A DNA stretch of 64,000 bases from JAKIYB01 sp964590255. Lineage in GTDB: Bacteria; Armatimonadota; Hebobacteria; CAIYQO01. Below, piece by piece: positions 43,146 to 53,153 of this stretch; within the stretch, counting starts at the first letter, position 1; the number at the start of each line of letters is the position of its first letter. Below the pieces are notes generated by a model. That model was not told the origin of the DNA. It saw nothing but the letters and a program-made list of their open reading frames with translations, and searched no databases. Made by a program: the position numbers and the translations under genes. The DNA lies in assembly GCA_964590255.1 (NCBI GenBank), contig CAZPYA010000004.1, positions 1 through 64,000 on the forward strand, in the 5' to 3' direction.

Positions 43146-43925
43146 ATGGACTTTCTCGGGTTGACAACGGCGCAGATTTACGTGGTGCTGCTGATTTTGG
43201 CGCGAGTGGGTGCGTTGACGATGACGGCGCCGGTGATCAGCAGCCCGCGCGTGCCGGTGCAGATCAAGGCCGCGTTCAGCCTGGTGTTGACCTTCGTGCT
43301 ATACGCGCTGGCCGCGCGGCATGCGCCGCCGGCATTCGATTCGCTAGGCCTGTATTTCACGCTGGTGATGAAGGAAGTGCTGGTGGGACTGGTGATCGGC
43401 TACACCGCCAGCCTGTTATTCAACGTGGTGCAGATGGCGGGCGAGATGTCGGACAACCAGGCGGGTTTCGGCTTCGCTGGTGTGGTCGACCCGAACATGG
43501 GGCAGCAGGCCGCTATTCTAGGCCAGTTGCAGATGGTCATGATGTGGCTGATCTTTTTCGCGGTGGATGGACACCTGCTGCTCATCCGCGGCATTGGCGA
43601 GAGTTTTGTGGCCATTCCGATCGGCAGTTTCAGTTATAACCCGGATCTGCCGTTTTTCATGTTCGGGTTGGCAACCACGCTGATGATGACGGCACTGCGC
43701 ATCGCCGCGCCGATTATCGGCGCCGTGCTGCTGGCGGACATGGCGATGGGCATGCTGCAGCGCACCGCGCCGCAGTTGAACCTGATCGCCGTGGGTTTTC
43801 AGATCAAAATCGGCGTGGCACTGCTGGTGCTACTGATCGCGCTGCCGTTGGTAGTGGTGCTGCTGCGCGACCTGGTTGGATCGATCATGGCTACCGTGCA
43901 CGAGATCTTTGCATACTGCCGGTAA
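43146..43925 (+). CDS. fliR: Flagellar export gate protein FliR
   Basis: 259 residues, about six membrane helices, with NQAGFGFAGVVDPNMGQQAAILGQLQ matching the FliR signature. Completes the FliP5Q4R1 export gate. Confidence 0.93.
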   Translation: MDFLGLTTAQIYVVLLILARVGALTMTAPVISSPRVPVQIKAAFSLVLTFVLYALAARHAPPAFDSLGLYFTLVMKEVLVGLVIGYTASLLFNVVQMAGEMSDNQAGFGFAGVVDPNMGQQAAILGQLQMVMMWLIFFAVDGHLLLIRGIGESFVAIPIGSFSYNPDLPFFMFGLATTLMMTALRIAAPIIGAVLLADMAMGMLQRTAPQLNLIAVGFQIKIGVALLVLLIALPLVVVLLRDLVGSIMATVHEIFAYCR

Positions 43926-43934
43926 CGAGGCGCA

Positions 43935-44996
43935 ATGGCTGACGGTCAGGAGAAAACCGAACAAGCAACACCGCGACGGCGTAAAGACGCCCGCGACAAA
44001 GGGCAGGTGGCGCGCAGCTTCGAGCTGACCGCCATGCTGAGCCTGCTCGCGGGCATGCTGGCGTTCCGCGCGGTATCCGCGCCGATGGTCACCGCCTGGC
44101 AGGAATTCGCGCAGGCAAGCATCATGCGCGCGTCCGTGGCGCAGTTGACAGTGGAAACGCTGCAGGCGGAGATGCTCACGGCCGGCTTCAGCTTTCTGCG
44201 TATCGTGCTGCCGTTGATGCTGGTGCTGATGGTCGCGAGTCTGGCGGCGAATATGCTGCAGGTGGGGATGCTGTTCTCGGCGCAGGCGCTGGCTTTCGAT
44301 TTCAGCCGGTTGAATCCGCTGGCGGGCATCGGCCGCATGTTTTCGATGCGCGCCATGGTAGAGGTGCTGAAATCGCTGGCGAAAGCAGGGATGGTAGCGT
44401 GGGTGATCGTCGACTTCTTCCGCCAGCGCATCTTTCACGATATCGGCCTGCTGCAGGTGAGCCATCAAGAGCTGGCTCCGATGATCTTCGGCATGGTGCT
44501 GGACCTGGTCGTGAAAACCACCATCATGCTATTGGTGATCGCCATCGCCGACTATGCCTACCAGCGCTACCAGCACGAGAAATCGCTGCGCATGTCGAAA
44601 GACGAAGTCAAGGAAGAATATAAGCGGCTGGAAGGCGACCCGTTGGTGAAGGGACGCATTCGCGGCAAGCAGCGCGCGATGGCACGGCAGCGCATGATGT
44701 CGGCGGTGCCGACGGCGACGGCGGTGATTACCAACCCGACGCACCTGGCGGTGGCGCTGCGCTACGAGCCGGAGACGATGGACGCGCCGCTGGTGGTGGC
44801 GAAGGGCCAGCGGTTGGTGGCCGCGCGTATCAAGGAGATTGCCCGGGCGCACGGTGTGCCGGTGATCGAAAACAAACCTGTCGCCCGCGCGCTGTACGAC
44901 GCCTGTGAAATGGGCTCGACAATTCCGATGGACCTATATCGCGCCGTGGCCGAGATTATCGCCTTCGTCATGAAGCCAGCGGGACGCCGCACGTAA
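43935..44996 (+). CDS. flhB: Flagellar export switch protein FlhB
   Basis: 353 residues: basic N-terminus (EKTEQATPRRRKDARDKGQV), four membrane helices, then a cytoplasmic domain with the self-cleavage motif NPTH in ITNPTHLAVALRY. Cleavage there switches export from rod/hook to filament proteins. 9 bases after fliR. Confidence 0.96.
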   Translation: MADGQEKTEQATPRRRKDARDKGQVARSFELTAMLSLLAGMLAFRAVSAPMVTAWQEFAQASIMRASVAQLTVETLQAEMLTAGFSFLRIVLPLMLVLMVASLAANMLQVGMLFSAQALAFDFSRLNPLAGIGRMFSMRAMVEVLKSLAKAGMVAWVIVDFFRQRIFHDIGLLQVSHQELAPMIFGMVLDLVVKTTIMLLVIAIADYAYQRYQHEKSLRMSKDEVKEEYKRLEGDPLVKGRIRGKQRAMARQRMMSAVPTATAVITNPTHLAVALRYEPETMDAPLVVAKGQRLVAARIKEIARAHGVPVIENKPVARALYDACEMGSTIPMDLYRAVAEIIAFVMKPAGRRT

Positions 44997-45002
44997 CCCA
45001 TT

Positions 45003-47093
45003 ATGAATTTTCGCGAATTACTCAACCGCATCATCGCATCCGTCGTCGGAGCCTCCGATCTCCAGGCGCCGCTGCTCTTCGTCACCATCCTCGGGATGCT
45101 TATCATCCCGATGCCGCCCATCCTGCTTGACTTCAGCCTGGTCATCAACATCGCGGTCACCTTCCTGGTGCTGCTGCGCGCGGCCGCCGTCACCCATCCG
45201 CTGGAATTTTCCGTCTTCCCCTCAGTGCTGCTGGTCACCACGCTGCTGCGGCTGGCGCTGAACATCTCCGCCACCCGCCTGATTTTAAGCTCAGCGGATG
45301 AAGCGGGCGCTGGGCAGATCATCCATGCCTTCGGCACCTTCGTCATCGGCGGCAACCCGGTGGTCGGGGTGGTCATCTTCGTCATCCTGGTCATCATCCA
45401 GTTTGTGGTCATTACCGCCGGCGCCGGACGCGTGGCAGAGGTGGCCGCGCGCTTCACGTTGGACGCCATGCCCGGCAAGCAGATGGCCATCGATGCCGAC
45501 CTGAACGCCGGCCTCGTTGACGAGCGCGAGGCGAAGCTGCGCCGTGAACAGGTGGGCAAGGAAGCGGACTTCTACGGCGCGATGGATGGCGCCAGCAAGT
45601 TCGTGCGCGGCGACGCCATCGCCGCCATCGTGATGATTATCATCAACGTCCTCGGCGGGTTCGCGGTGGGCATGCTCATCCACAAGCTGCCGCTGGAGGA
45701 CGCGCTGAGCATGTATACCATCAAAACGGTGGGCGAAGGGATCGTGACGCAGATTCCCGCGTTAATCATGTCCATCGCTACCGGCCTTATCGTCACCCGC
45801 GCGACCTCGGAATCGAACCTGGGCGAAGACCTCTCCTTCCAGGTGCTGGGCCAGTACCGCACCGTGGGCACCGCCGCGGTGATCATGGGCAGTTTCTTGC
45901 TGGTGCCAGGTCTGCCGAAGATCCCCTTCCTGCTGGGGTCTGCGGCGCTGGGCGGGCTGGCGTATTACCGCTGGAAGCAGGCGCAGCAGGCGCCCCCGCC
46001 GCCGGAAACGGACTCGACCGACAGCGCCCCGCCCGCGCCGACCTCGGCGGAGGAGATGCTGTCACTATTGTCGCTGGACCCCATCGAGGTGGAGATCGGC
46101 TACGGACTTATCCACCTGGCCGACCCATCGCAAGGGGGCGACCTGCTGGAGCGCATCACCACGCTTCGTAAGCAAATCGCCATGGAGATGGGCTTCGTGG
46201 TGCCGCCAGTGCGGGTGCGCGACAACATCCAGTTAAAGAACACCGGCTACAGCATCAAGCTGTGGGACGTGGAGATCGCCAACGGCGAAATCGTGCCGCG
46301 CTTTCTGCTGGCGATGAATCCGAACGACCCGGATACCGCCTTCCCCGGGTCCATTCCCACGCGCGAGCCGGCCTTTGGGCTGCCGGCGCAGTGGATTCAG
46401 GAAGCGCAGAAGATGCAGGCGGAGATGGCGGGCTTCACCGTCGTCGACCCCACCACCGTGCTGGTAACGCACTTGAGCGAGGTGATTCGCGGTCATGCGC
46501 ACGAGATCCTCACCAGGCAGGACGTGCAGGGCCTGATGGATAAGGTGCGCGCGGTGGCGCCGGCACTGGTGGACGACCTGGTGCCGAAGGTGATGAGCCT
46601 GGCGGAGATACACCGGGTGATGCAGAACCTGCTGCGCGAACGCGTGTCAATTCGCGACTTGAACCGCGTGCTGTCAACGCTGGGCGATTACGCGCCGAGC
46701 ATCCGCGACGTGGAGCAGTTGACCGAACACGTGCGGCAGTCGATGGCGCGGGTGATCAGCAACCAGTATCGCGGCGCGGAAGGCCCCATCGACGTGATCA
46801 CCCTCGACCCGGACGTCGAAGAGCTGCTACTGGACAACCTGCGTCCCACGCAATACGGGCTGCAAATCGTGCTGGAGCCGGGCACCGCGCAGACGCTGTT
46901 ATTGAATATCAAGGCGCAGGCGGAGCGGATGATCGCCATGGGCTACACCCCCGTGCTGCTCTGCTCCACGCAACTGCGGCTGTACCTGCGCCGCTTCATT
47001 GAACGCTTCATGCCCAGCATCACCGTGCTGTCGCACGCGGAGGTGGCGTCCGGCGTGCAGGCGCAGTCACGCGGGTCGGTGTCGCTGACGTAG
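45003..47093 (+). CDS. flhA: Flagellar export protein FlhA
   Basis: 696 residues, normal length. The N-terminal eight-helix membrane half includes ATRLILSS and the FHIPEP-type segment AARFTLDAMPGKQMAIDADL. The cytoplasmic nonameric domain begins about 330. It binds export chaperones and couples proton flow to secretion. 6 bases after flhB. Confidence 0.97.
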   Translation: MNFRELLNRIIASVVGASDLQAPLLFVTILGMLIIPMPPILLDFSLVINIAVTFLVLLRAAAVTHPLEFSVFPSVLLVTTLLRLALNISATRLILSSADEAGAGQIIHAFGTFVIGGNPVVGVVIFVILVIIQFVVITAGAGRVAEVAARFTLDAMPGKQMAIDADLNAGLVDEREAKLRREQVGKEADFYGAMDGASKFVRGDAIAAIVMIIINVLGGFAVGMLIHKLPLEDALSMYTIKTVGEGIVTQIPALIMSIATGLIVTRATSESNLGEDLSFQVLGQYRTVGTAAVIMGSFLLVPGLPKIPFLLGSAALGGLAYYRWKQAQQAPPPPETDSTDSAPPAPTSAEEMLSLLSLDPIEVEIGYGLIHLADPSQGGDLLERITTLRKQIAMEMGFVVPPVRVRDNIQLKNTGYSIKLWDVEIANGEIVPRFLLAMNPNDPDTAFPGSIPTREPAFGLPAQWIQEAQKMQAEMAGFTVVDPTTVLVTHLSEVIRGHAHEILTRQDVQGLMDKVRAVAPALVDDLVPKVMSLAEIHRVMQNLLRERVSIRDLNRVLSTLGDYAPSIRDVEQLTEHVRQSMARVISNQYRGAEGPIDVITLDPDVEELLLDNLRPTQYGLQIVLEPGTAQTLLLNIKAQAERMIAMGYTPVLLCSTQLRLYLRRFIERFMPSITVLSHAEVASGVQAQSRGSVSLT

Positions 47094-47101
47094 AGGAAAT
47101 T

Positions 47102-48094
47102 ATGGCTATGCGAAAATTCTATGCGGCGACCGTGGAAGACGCCCTGGCGCAGGTCGCGCGCGAGTTGGGCGAGGACGCCGTCATTCTGGATACCCGCACT
47201 GTGCAGGAACGGGACAACCACCCCTTCGAGGGGGTGGAGGTGTGGGTGCAGGAACCGGAAACGGCCCCTGTGCCGGCCCCAGCGCTGAAGCCGCCTCCCA
47301 TGCCGGTCGCCACGACCCCCGACGCGCTGGCTGGCGAGTTGCACCACCTGCAGGCGCAGATACAGACGGTACACCAGCAACTGGACAGCGTGGTGCAGCG
47401 CATGGGGTGGCTGGGCGCGACGGCAGGCGAGGCGGTTGGTGAATTGGGCGACGCGGTGGCGTCCTCGCTGGCGCTTCGTCTGCCCTTCTCCGGCGGCATC
47501 CGGCTGAACGGGTCTACGCGGGTGGCGCTCATCGGTCCGGCGGGCGTCGGCAAAACCACCCAGGCGTTGAAGCTGGCCTATCACCTGGCGCACGGGTGTG
47601 GGGTGACTGTCGGCCTCATCGCCGCGGATACCTTGCGCGTGGGCGCGCGCGAGCAGATCGGCAAGGCCTGCGCGGCGCTGGGCTTGCCGCTGGCTTACGT
47701 ATACAATGCCGAGCAGGTGGCGGCCGCCGTGGATGCACTGCGCGACTGCCAGGTGCTGCTGCTGGACACGCCGGGGGTGAATCCGCGCCAAGCGGACGAG
47801 TGCGCATGGCTGGACGTGCTGCTGACGGCGCTGGACCCGGCGGAAGTGCACCTGGTGCTGCCCGCCGCGCTCACCGGCACGGGCCTGCGGGCGCTGCTGC
47901 GCGCGTATGCCCGGTACGAACCGGATCACCTGATCCTGACGAAGCTCGACGAGATCGCCTGCCTGTCGGAGAGCGCGCCGCTCATCCTGGACAGCGGATT
48001 AGCACTCAGTTTCCTGGGCATCGGCCCGTCGATCATGGACGATTTACTCGTGGCATCCGCCGAGGAATGCGCGCGCTTCCTGCGCGCTGAGTAG
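47102..48094 (+). CDS. flhF: SRP-like GTPase FlhF
   Basis: 330 residues: N-terminal B domain (MRKFYAATVEDALAQVARELG), then NG GTPase with P-loop GPAGVGKTT, DTPG (G3) and LTKLDE (G4). Directs where the flagellum is built. Shorter than many FlhF proteins. The usual next gene, flhG, is missing here. Confidence 0.92.
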   Translation: MAMRKFYAATVEDALAQVARELGEDAVILDTRTVQERDNHPFEGVEVWVQEPETAPVPAPALKPPPMPVATTPDALAGELHHLQAQIQTVHQQLDSVVQRMGWLGATAGEAVGELGDAVASSLALRLPFSGGIRLNGSTRVALIGPAGVGKTTQALKLAYHLAHGCGVTVGLIAADTLRVGAREQIGKACAALGLPLAYVYNAEQVAAAVDALRDCQVLLLDTPGVNPRQADECAWLDVLLTALDPAEVHLVLPAALTGTGLRALLRAYARYEPDHLILTKLDEIACLSESAPLILDSGLALSFLGIGPSIMDDLLVASAEECARFLRAE

Positions 48095-48102
48095 GAGCGC
48101 AC

Positions 48103-48309
48103 ATGTCATTAAAGCAAATCGTCATGCAAATCGGCGTCTTCGGCGCGATCATCACCTTCGGGTTGACGTTGTGGCGCATGCTGACGGCCTACAATGCCGA
48201 CCCCTTCGACGCGGCGGTACACGCCGTGCTCGGGGCACTGGGCGTCATCATCCTGGCACTGCTGCTGTGCGGCATCATCGAGAAGCTGGCAGGCACCCCG
48301 GAGGAATGA
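48103..48309 (+). CDS. 68-residue two-helix membrane protein
   Basis: Between flhF and fliA, where many genomes have flhG. Two membrane helices (IVMQIGVFGAIITFGLTLW; AVLGALGVIILALLLCGII). No family recognised. 8 bases after flhF, so in the same transcript; probably flagellum-related by position only. Confidence 0.75.
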   Translation: MSLKQIVMQIGVFGAIITFGLTLWRMLTAYNADPFDAAVHAVLGALGVIILALLLCGIIEKLAGTPEE

Positions 48310-48397
48310 TAGACTTTTTGATATTCCTTACAAATCCTTTATCTCTCTGGCAGGAAGCCTGCCGCCCTGCAGCGTAGTGTATTAAGCGGAATTATTT

Positions 48398-49153
48398 ATG
48401 GTTGAACTTTGGACAGCCTATCGTGAAGCACCCAGCGACGCCTTGCGGAGCCAGCTCATCGAGCAATATGCGCCGCTGGCTAAGTATGTGGTAGATCGTC
48501 TCAACCTGCAGCCCACCGGCGGCTTGAGCTACGACGACCTGATCAGCCAGGCGATTGTCGGGTTGATCGAGGCGATCGACCGCTATGACCCGTCGCGCGG
48601 CGTAAAATTCAACACCTTCGCCTACTATCGCATTCGCGGCGCGGTGATGGATATGTTGCGCGAGCTGGACTGGGTGCCGCGCTCGCTGCGCGCGAAAAGC
48701 TCGGATATTGTCAATACCATCGCCCGGCTGGAAGGCGAGTTGCACCGCACGCCGACCGACGCCGAAGTGGCGGCGGCGATGGGCCTGACCCAATCGCAGT
48801 TCGACAATATGGCACAGGAAGTGGGCGGACAGACGGTGGTGTCGCTCGATGAATTCGTCGAGCATGCCGCCGGCGAGCACAGCTCGCCCATGGCTGACCT
48901 GATTCCCGATCCCAACGCCATTTCGCCGGAAGAACACACCGCCTACGCGGACATGCGGCGCGAGCTGGCGGAAGCGATCGACAGCCTGCCGGGCAACGAG
49001 CGGATGGTCATCTCGCTGTATTACCAGGATGGCCTGACGCTGAAAGAAATCGGCAAGGTGCTGGGCGTGACGGAATCGCGGGTCTGCCAGGTACATTCTA
49101 AGGCGATCCTGCGGCTGCGCGCGATGATGCAGGCCGCCTTCCCCCATGTCTGA
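48398..49153 (+). CDS. fliA: Flagellar sigma factor FliA (sigma-28)
   Basis: 251 residues. Region 2 (LSYDDLISQAIVGLIEAIDRYDPSRGVKFNTFAYYRIRGA), region 3 and region 4 (LTLKEIGKVLGVTESRVCQVHSKA) are typical of FliA/WhiG. It should read the flagellin promoters seen at 54720-54747 and 56285-56311 and be held by FlgM (60035-60334). The ribosome site is weak. Confidence 0.96.
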   Translation: MVELWTAYREAPSDALRSQLIEQYAPLAKYVVDRLNLQPTGGLSYDDLISQAIVGLIEAIDRYDPSRGVKFNTFAYYRIRGAVMDMLRELDWVPRSLRAKSSDIVNTIARLEGELHRTPTDAEVAAAMGLTQSQFDNMAQEVGGQTVVSLDEFVEHAAGEHSSPMADLIPDPNAISPEEHTAYADMRRELAEAIDSLPGNERMVISLYYQDGLTLKEIGKVLGVTESRVCQVHSKAILRLRAMMQAAFPHV

Positions 49154-49271
49154 CCGCTCCCCTGCCCTACCCCGCCGGTGAGCGCCTTTCGCACTCCGGA
49201 AGGTATCTCCCCCGCGGCAGCGAATTGTATCCACAGCATAGTCCCGGCATTCATCCCAGGGAGACGGCACC

Positions 49272-49532
49272 ATGATCGAGATTCGGAAAGTCGAGCCCGA
49301 ACGGATTCCGCCCCCGCCAGCCAGCGACCACTCCGGCCGGGTGCAGATAGAGCGCCGCCCGCACGACCAGGCGGAACACGAGGGCGGAAAACAGCGCCGG
49401 CCGAAGCCGGAAGAGGAATTGGCCGCCGAGGAACCGGCGGCGCCGAGTATTCAGACATATGACCCCGACGGCCACATGGAAGAACACGACCTGCCGGGCA
49501 CGCAGACGCATCGCATCGACTTCACCGCTTGA
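49272..49532 (+). CDS. Small charged hypothetical protein
   Basis: 86 residues (MIEIRKVEPERIPPPPASDH...), hydrophilic and probably disordered, rich in Glu, Pro and His. GGGAGACGGCACC precedes the ATG. In the flagellar operon between fliA and the DUF6115-like gene. No family recognised with confidence. Confidence 0.65.
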   Translation: MIEIRKVEPERIPPPPASDHSGRVQIERRPHDQAEHEGGKQRRPKPEEELAAEEPAAPSIQTYDPDGHMEEHDLPGTQTHRIDFTA

Positions 49533-49543
49533 CCGGAGACCGC

Positions 49544-49933
49544 ATGACGCCTATCGAGCTCAACGCCACCTCGCAACTGGCCCTTCTCCTCATCGTCGCC
49601 GCGGGCGCCTGGTGGGGTTGGACGCGCCTCCGCGCGCAACGGCCAGCCGCCCCCCCGACCGCGATCCCGGCGCCCGATGACGCCATCCTGACTGATGATG
49701 CCATCCTTGCCGACGACGAGGTGCTGGCGCGTCTGCGGCGACTGGAAGCAAAAGTGGACCTGCTGCTGGCACGCGGTGACACCGCCTCGTCACAGGTCCC
49801 CACCACCCAGGCAGACATCACCCGTCTGCACGACGCCGGGCACAGTGCGGAACAAATCGCCGAGACGCTGCAACTCGCGCGCGGGGAAGTGGAACTGGTG
49901 CTGCGGATGCGGGAGACACGTCTGCAGTCCTGA
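49544..49933 (+). CDS. DUF6115-like single-pass membrane protein
   Basis: 129 residues from MTPIELNATS. One N-terminal membrane helix, a coiled segment (VLARLRRLEAKVDLLLARG), and a C-terminal HTH-like patch (ITRLHDAGHSAEQIAETLQLARGEVELVL) as in DUF6115 proteins found near fliA in other genomes. Function unknown. Last gene of the plus-strand flagellar operon. Confidence 0.78.
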   Translation: MTPIELNATSQLALLLIVAAGAWWGWTRLRAQRPAAPPTAIPAPDDAILTDDAILADDEVLARLRRLEAKVDLLLARGDTASSQVPTTQADITRLHDAGHSAEQIAETLQLARGEVELVLRMRETRLQS

Positions 49934-49949
49934 GCGGAAGCGGGCGCGA

Positions 49950-50447
49950 TCAGCGCATGCCGTCGAGGAAGCGCGGGGCGCTGTGCGTGGGACTGATGAC
50001 GTAGCGTTTCATCGCCTGGCGCTGGGCGTGGGTCTTCAGCAGGGCGAGCAGGGAATCGCGGGCGTCTTCCAGCGCGGTGCGAGCAGCTTCTTCCGCTTCC
50101 TGCACATGAGTAAATTGCATGCGCACGCGCTCCTGCGCCTGCTGCAGAGCGTCCGCTACGCGCGGGTGTCCCGCGGACAGCAACGCTCCATGGCAACTGG
50201 CAGTGCGGTGAAAGAGGCCGGCCGGATCGCGCGCGGTGAGCGCATGCAACAGCGCCTGGCGCTGGTGTAAGGTCTGCTCCAGCGACTCGCTGGCCTCGAC
50301 GGCCAGACGGCCGGTGAGCGCTAGCAACTCATCCAGCAGGCGCGACAACTCAGCGTACCCCTGCAGGAGTGCGTCAGACATCGCGAGGCTGTCAGTCAGG
50401 CTTCCTGTTTCATTCATCAATTCGTCCACTGTGCCCGCTTGCCGCAA
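49950..50447 (-). CDS. FliT-like flagellar export chaperone
   Basis: 165 residues, all-helical with an RLLDELLALTGRLAVEASESLEQTLHQRQ pattern. It follows fliS, as fliT often does. Start likely TTG at 50447 (AGGAG upstream, 1 base after the fliS stop region); ATG at 50417 is another choice. Probable chaperone for FliD. Sequence similarity is weak, so the call rests largely on position and helical character. Confidence 0.6.
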   Translation of the reverse strand: MRQAGTVDELMNETGSLTDSLAMSDALLQGYAELSRLLDELLALTGRLAVEASESLEQTLHQRQALLHALTARDPAGLFHRTASCHGALLSAGHPRVADALQQAQERVRMQFTHVQEAEEAARTALEDARDSLLALLKTHAQRQAMKRYVISPTHSAPRFLDGMR

Positions 50448-50834
50448 TCAACTCTCCTGATTTCGCACCTGCTGTTCGGCCTGCGCCCAGGTGTCGCGCA
50501 GATCGGCCACCAGGGACGCGACTTCATCGACCGCGGCGAGGTCGTCATGCACATTTGCATGGATGATTCGCTGATACATGTAATTATATAACCGTTCCAG
50601 ATTACGCACCAATTCGGGGAACGCGTCCGTGTTGAGGGTGCAATAGAGTTCGAGGATGAGTTCTTGCGCCTTCTGCAGGTTGGCGTTCTGTGTTTCAAGG
50701 CGTCCTTGCTGCATGGCGCTTTTACCTTCCTGCAAGTATCGCAGCAGGCCATCGTAGGTGAGCAGGAGCAACTGGCCCCGGCTGATGGTGGTGACTTGAT
50801 TCGCACGGTAGGCATTAATGCTCGCGACGGCCAT
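50448..50834 (-). CDS. fliS: Flagellin export chaperone FliS
   Basis: 128 residues from MAVASINAYRANQVTTISRGQLLLLTYDGLLRYL, a clear FliS start. Binds the flagellin C-terminus and stops early polymerisation. The start at 50834 is set by AAGGA eight bases upstream and the family N-terminus. 39 bases after the fliD stop. Confidence 0.94.
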   Translation of the reverse strand: MAVASINAYRANQVTTISRGQLLLLTYDGLLRYLQEGKSAMQQGRLETQNANLQKAQELILELYCTLNTDAFPELVRNLERLYNYMYQRIIHANVHDDLAAVDEVASLVADLRDTWAQAEQQVRNQES

Positions 50835-50873
50835 GATCATCCTTCTTTCTGCGGCGACACCGTCACTCATCCC

Positions 50874-52811
50874 TTACGATGACGTGTTATAACTTGGCAA
50901 CTGGGCGATGAGATTCGTCAACTGGGCACTCTGGTTTTTCATCGTGCTCAACGCCACTTCCATGGCATTAAACTGGGCGCGCATCCGCTCGATCTCGCGG
51001 GTGACCGAATCGCTTTCGCGGGTGATGTTGTCATCCAACGATGCGACATTATTATCGAGCGTCTCCAGGATATTGCTGATGGTGCCATCGCCGCTGCGAG
51101 TAACAAAATCCAGCAATCGATCCAGCGCCCCGCCCACCCCCTGGGTGAAGACGACGCTGCCAAAATCGCCGGTAGTTCCACCGGTCACCTGCAGCTTGAG
51201 CCCATTGGCATTGCCGGTGCTGCTGGTGAGCACTTCCCCGCTGCCGGTGGCGGCCTCGCCGTTGATGGTGCCCTGCACGTCCTTGCCGACGCGGCCGACA
51301 TTGCCCGCTCCGGGATTGCCGGCGGTCATCTGGGTGGTGCCCACCCCGGTGCCGCCCGCGGCCACGTTCGACGTCACCTTCACGTATTGGGTAGCCCCGT
51401 AGTCCACCTGGGTGAACGACAGGTAGTTTCCGGCGCCGGTGCCGTCCGCGCCGGTCAGCGAGGCTGTTACGCGACTGTCCGCCATTTTCGCGTTGATGGC
51501 CGTCAGCATCTGAGAGCGGGTCATCCCGCTGGTCAACGTGATCGAAACATCGTTGATGGTCAGCGTTTCATCCTGGGTCAACGTCGCAGGCACCTCAGCG
51601 CCACCAATGGTCAGGCGGGCTTTTTCCGCCGCCTGGGTGATCTGCACGGCGTAGCCGCTGCTGCTACTCACTTTGGTATCGGCAGTCGAACCCAAATACT
51701 TTACATCGGCGTTGTCCGCCGTGCCGGTGGTGCTGAATAATCGCACCACCGCATCGCGGTCTTCCGCCATCGCGGCGTCGATGGCCGCGGTGTCGAAGGC
51801 CAGCTTGCCGTCGGTACCGAGCCGCATCCCAGCCTGCACCGCGGTGCGCATCTCTGTCGGCAGGCCGCTGACAATGCCGGTCACGGTCGTCAGCAGCTCA
51901 TTCTTGATGGACGTTAACCGTGAATTACCGAAGAGCAAACCGGTCGAACCCGAGTCGCTGTTATACGAGGCGACCTGTCCCATTAAATCGAGAAACGAGT
52001 TCACCTGGGTCACCAGGCCATTGACGGCGGTACGGACATCTGAGTTGGATGACGTCACGTTGATCGTCGCCGTCTTACCCACCGACGCTTGCAACAGCGT
52101 GAATGTGAGGCCGGGGATAACATCGGTGAGGGTGGTGCCGGTGCGTGTGAGCGTGACCGCATTGGCCCCGCTGCCGAGGGTCACCTCGGTATCGTTGGCC
52201 TCCTGCAATGTCGCCATGTTCGGCGCGGTGCCGCCGGTCAGCGTGGAATCCATCGTAATCGCCGCCGCGGTGCCGGCGGACTTCGCGGCGAGCACCAGGT
52301 GGTACGCATCATCGTCGTTCACGATATACGCGGTGACATTGGCGTCGCTCAAGTTGATGGCGTCGCGCAAACCCGCGAGAGTCAACTCGTGAACCTCGAT
52401 CGCCGTCGTCTCGCCATTCGAGGTAATGGAGACGGTGCCGGTGCCCAGGCTGGTGGTGTTCTCATCGGTATGCGCCTGGCTGATCAGTTGATGGTTCGTG
52501 GACAATTTATTGACGGTCAGCGTGTATTGCCCGGGAATGGCGCCAGCGCCGGCGCTGGCAGTGATGCTGCTCTCTGTGGTAGAAGCTGCCATCGCGCCGT
52601 TGCCGCTCAACGTAGAAAGGGCTGCGGCCTTTTCCTTTACGGCGAGGAGGCGCGAGGAGACTTCGTGCCAGGCGGCCTGCTGGTTTTGTATGGTTGTCCG
52701 CTGCGTTTGCAAGCGCGTCACGGGTTGCCGCGCCAGCGCTTCCAGCTTGCTCAGAATGCCATCCGTATCCAGCCCGGAGGCCAGGCCTCCGACCGACATT
52801 GTTCCCGCCAT
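50874..52811 (-). CDS. fliD: Flagellar cap protein FliD
   Basis: 645 residues. The N-terminal FliD_N domain begins SVGGLASGLDTDGILSKLEAL; the C-terminal coiled region ends RMRAQFNAMEVALSTMKNQSAQL. The middle D2-D3 portion is Thr/Gly-rich and variable. Caps the filament tip and folds incoming flagellin. 15 bases after flaG. Confidence 0.96.
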   Translation of the reverse strand: MAGTMSVGGLASGLDTDGILSKLEALARQPVTRLQTQRTTIQNQQAAWHEVSSRLLAVKEKAAALSTLSGNGAMAASTTESSITASAGAGAIPGQYTLTVNKLSTNHQLISQAHTDENTTSLGTGTVSITSNGETTAIEVHELTLAGLRDAINLSDANVTAYIVNDDDAYHLVLAAKSAGTAAAITMDSTLTGGTAPNMATLQEANDTEVTLGSGANAVTLTRTGTTLTDVIPGLTFTLLQASVGKTATINVTSSNSDVRTAVNGLVTQVNSFLDLMGQVASYNSDSGSTGLLFGNSRLTSIKNELLTTVTGIVSGLPTEMRTAVQAGMRLGTDGKLAFDTAAIDAAMAEDRDAVVRLFSTTGTADNADVKYLGSTADTKVSSSSGYAVQITQAAEKARLTIGGAEVPATLTQDETLTINDVSITLTSGMTRSQMLTAINAKMADSRVTASLTGADGTGAGNYLSFTQVDYGATQYVKVTSNVAAGGTGVGTTQMTAGNPGAGNVGRVGKDVQGTINGEAATGSGEVLTSSTGNANGLKLQVTGGTTGDFGSVVFTQGVGGALDRLLDFVTRSGDGTISNILETLDNNVASLDDNITRESDSVTREIERMRAQFNAMEVALSTMKNQSAQLTNLIAQLPSYNTSS

Positions 52812-52826
52812 GCCCCACCTCCCGCG

Positions 52827-53153
52827 TTATCCGCGGCGATCAACCGTCTGGCCCAACTGCTCCATGATGCCTTGCAGCATGCTCACGATCTGTTCCGGCG
52901 GCAGTTGTTGAATCACTTCGCCAGTATCAGCCCGCTGCAAGGTGATGATGACCAGATGCAGGTCATCGTTATACTCGAAACGTCCAACCAGCCGGTCCTG
53001 CTGCAGGGTAATGCTGGTGCCGGCCGGTGAGGTGTCAGACGCGGTCGGTGCGGACGCGTCCGCGTCGGCAGTCCTGGGAGTGGAGTCGACGACCGGCGCT
53101 TTCACTGCCTGCAGCATGGGCAGGCCTTTCACGTCAAATGAGATGCTCCCCAT
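52827..53153 (-). CDS. flaG: FlaG family protein
   Basis: 108 residues from MGSISFDVKGLPM (GGGAGG upstream). The C-terminal FlaG motif is DRLVGRFEYNDDLHLVIITLQRADTGEVIQQLPPEQIV. Affects filament length in other bacteria. Between flagellin and fliD as usual. Confidence 0.9.
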   Translation of the reverse strand: MGSISFDVKGLPMLQAVKAPVVDSTPRTADADASAPTASDTSPAGTSITLQQDRLVGRFEYNDDLHLVIITLQRADTGEVIQQLPPEQIVSMLQGIMEQLGQTVDRRG

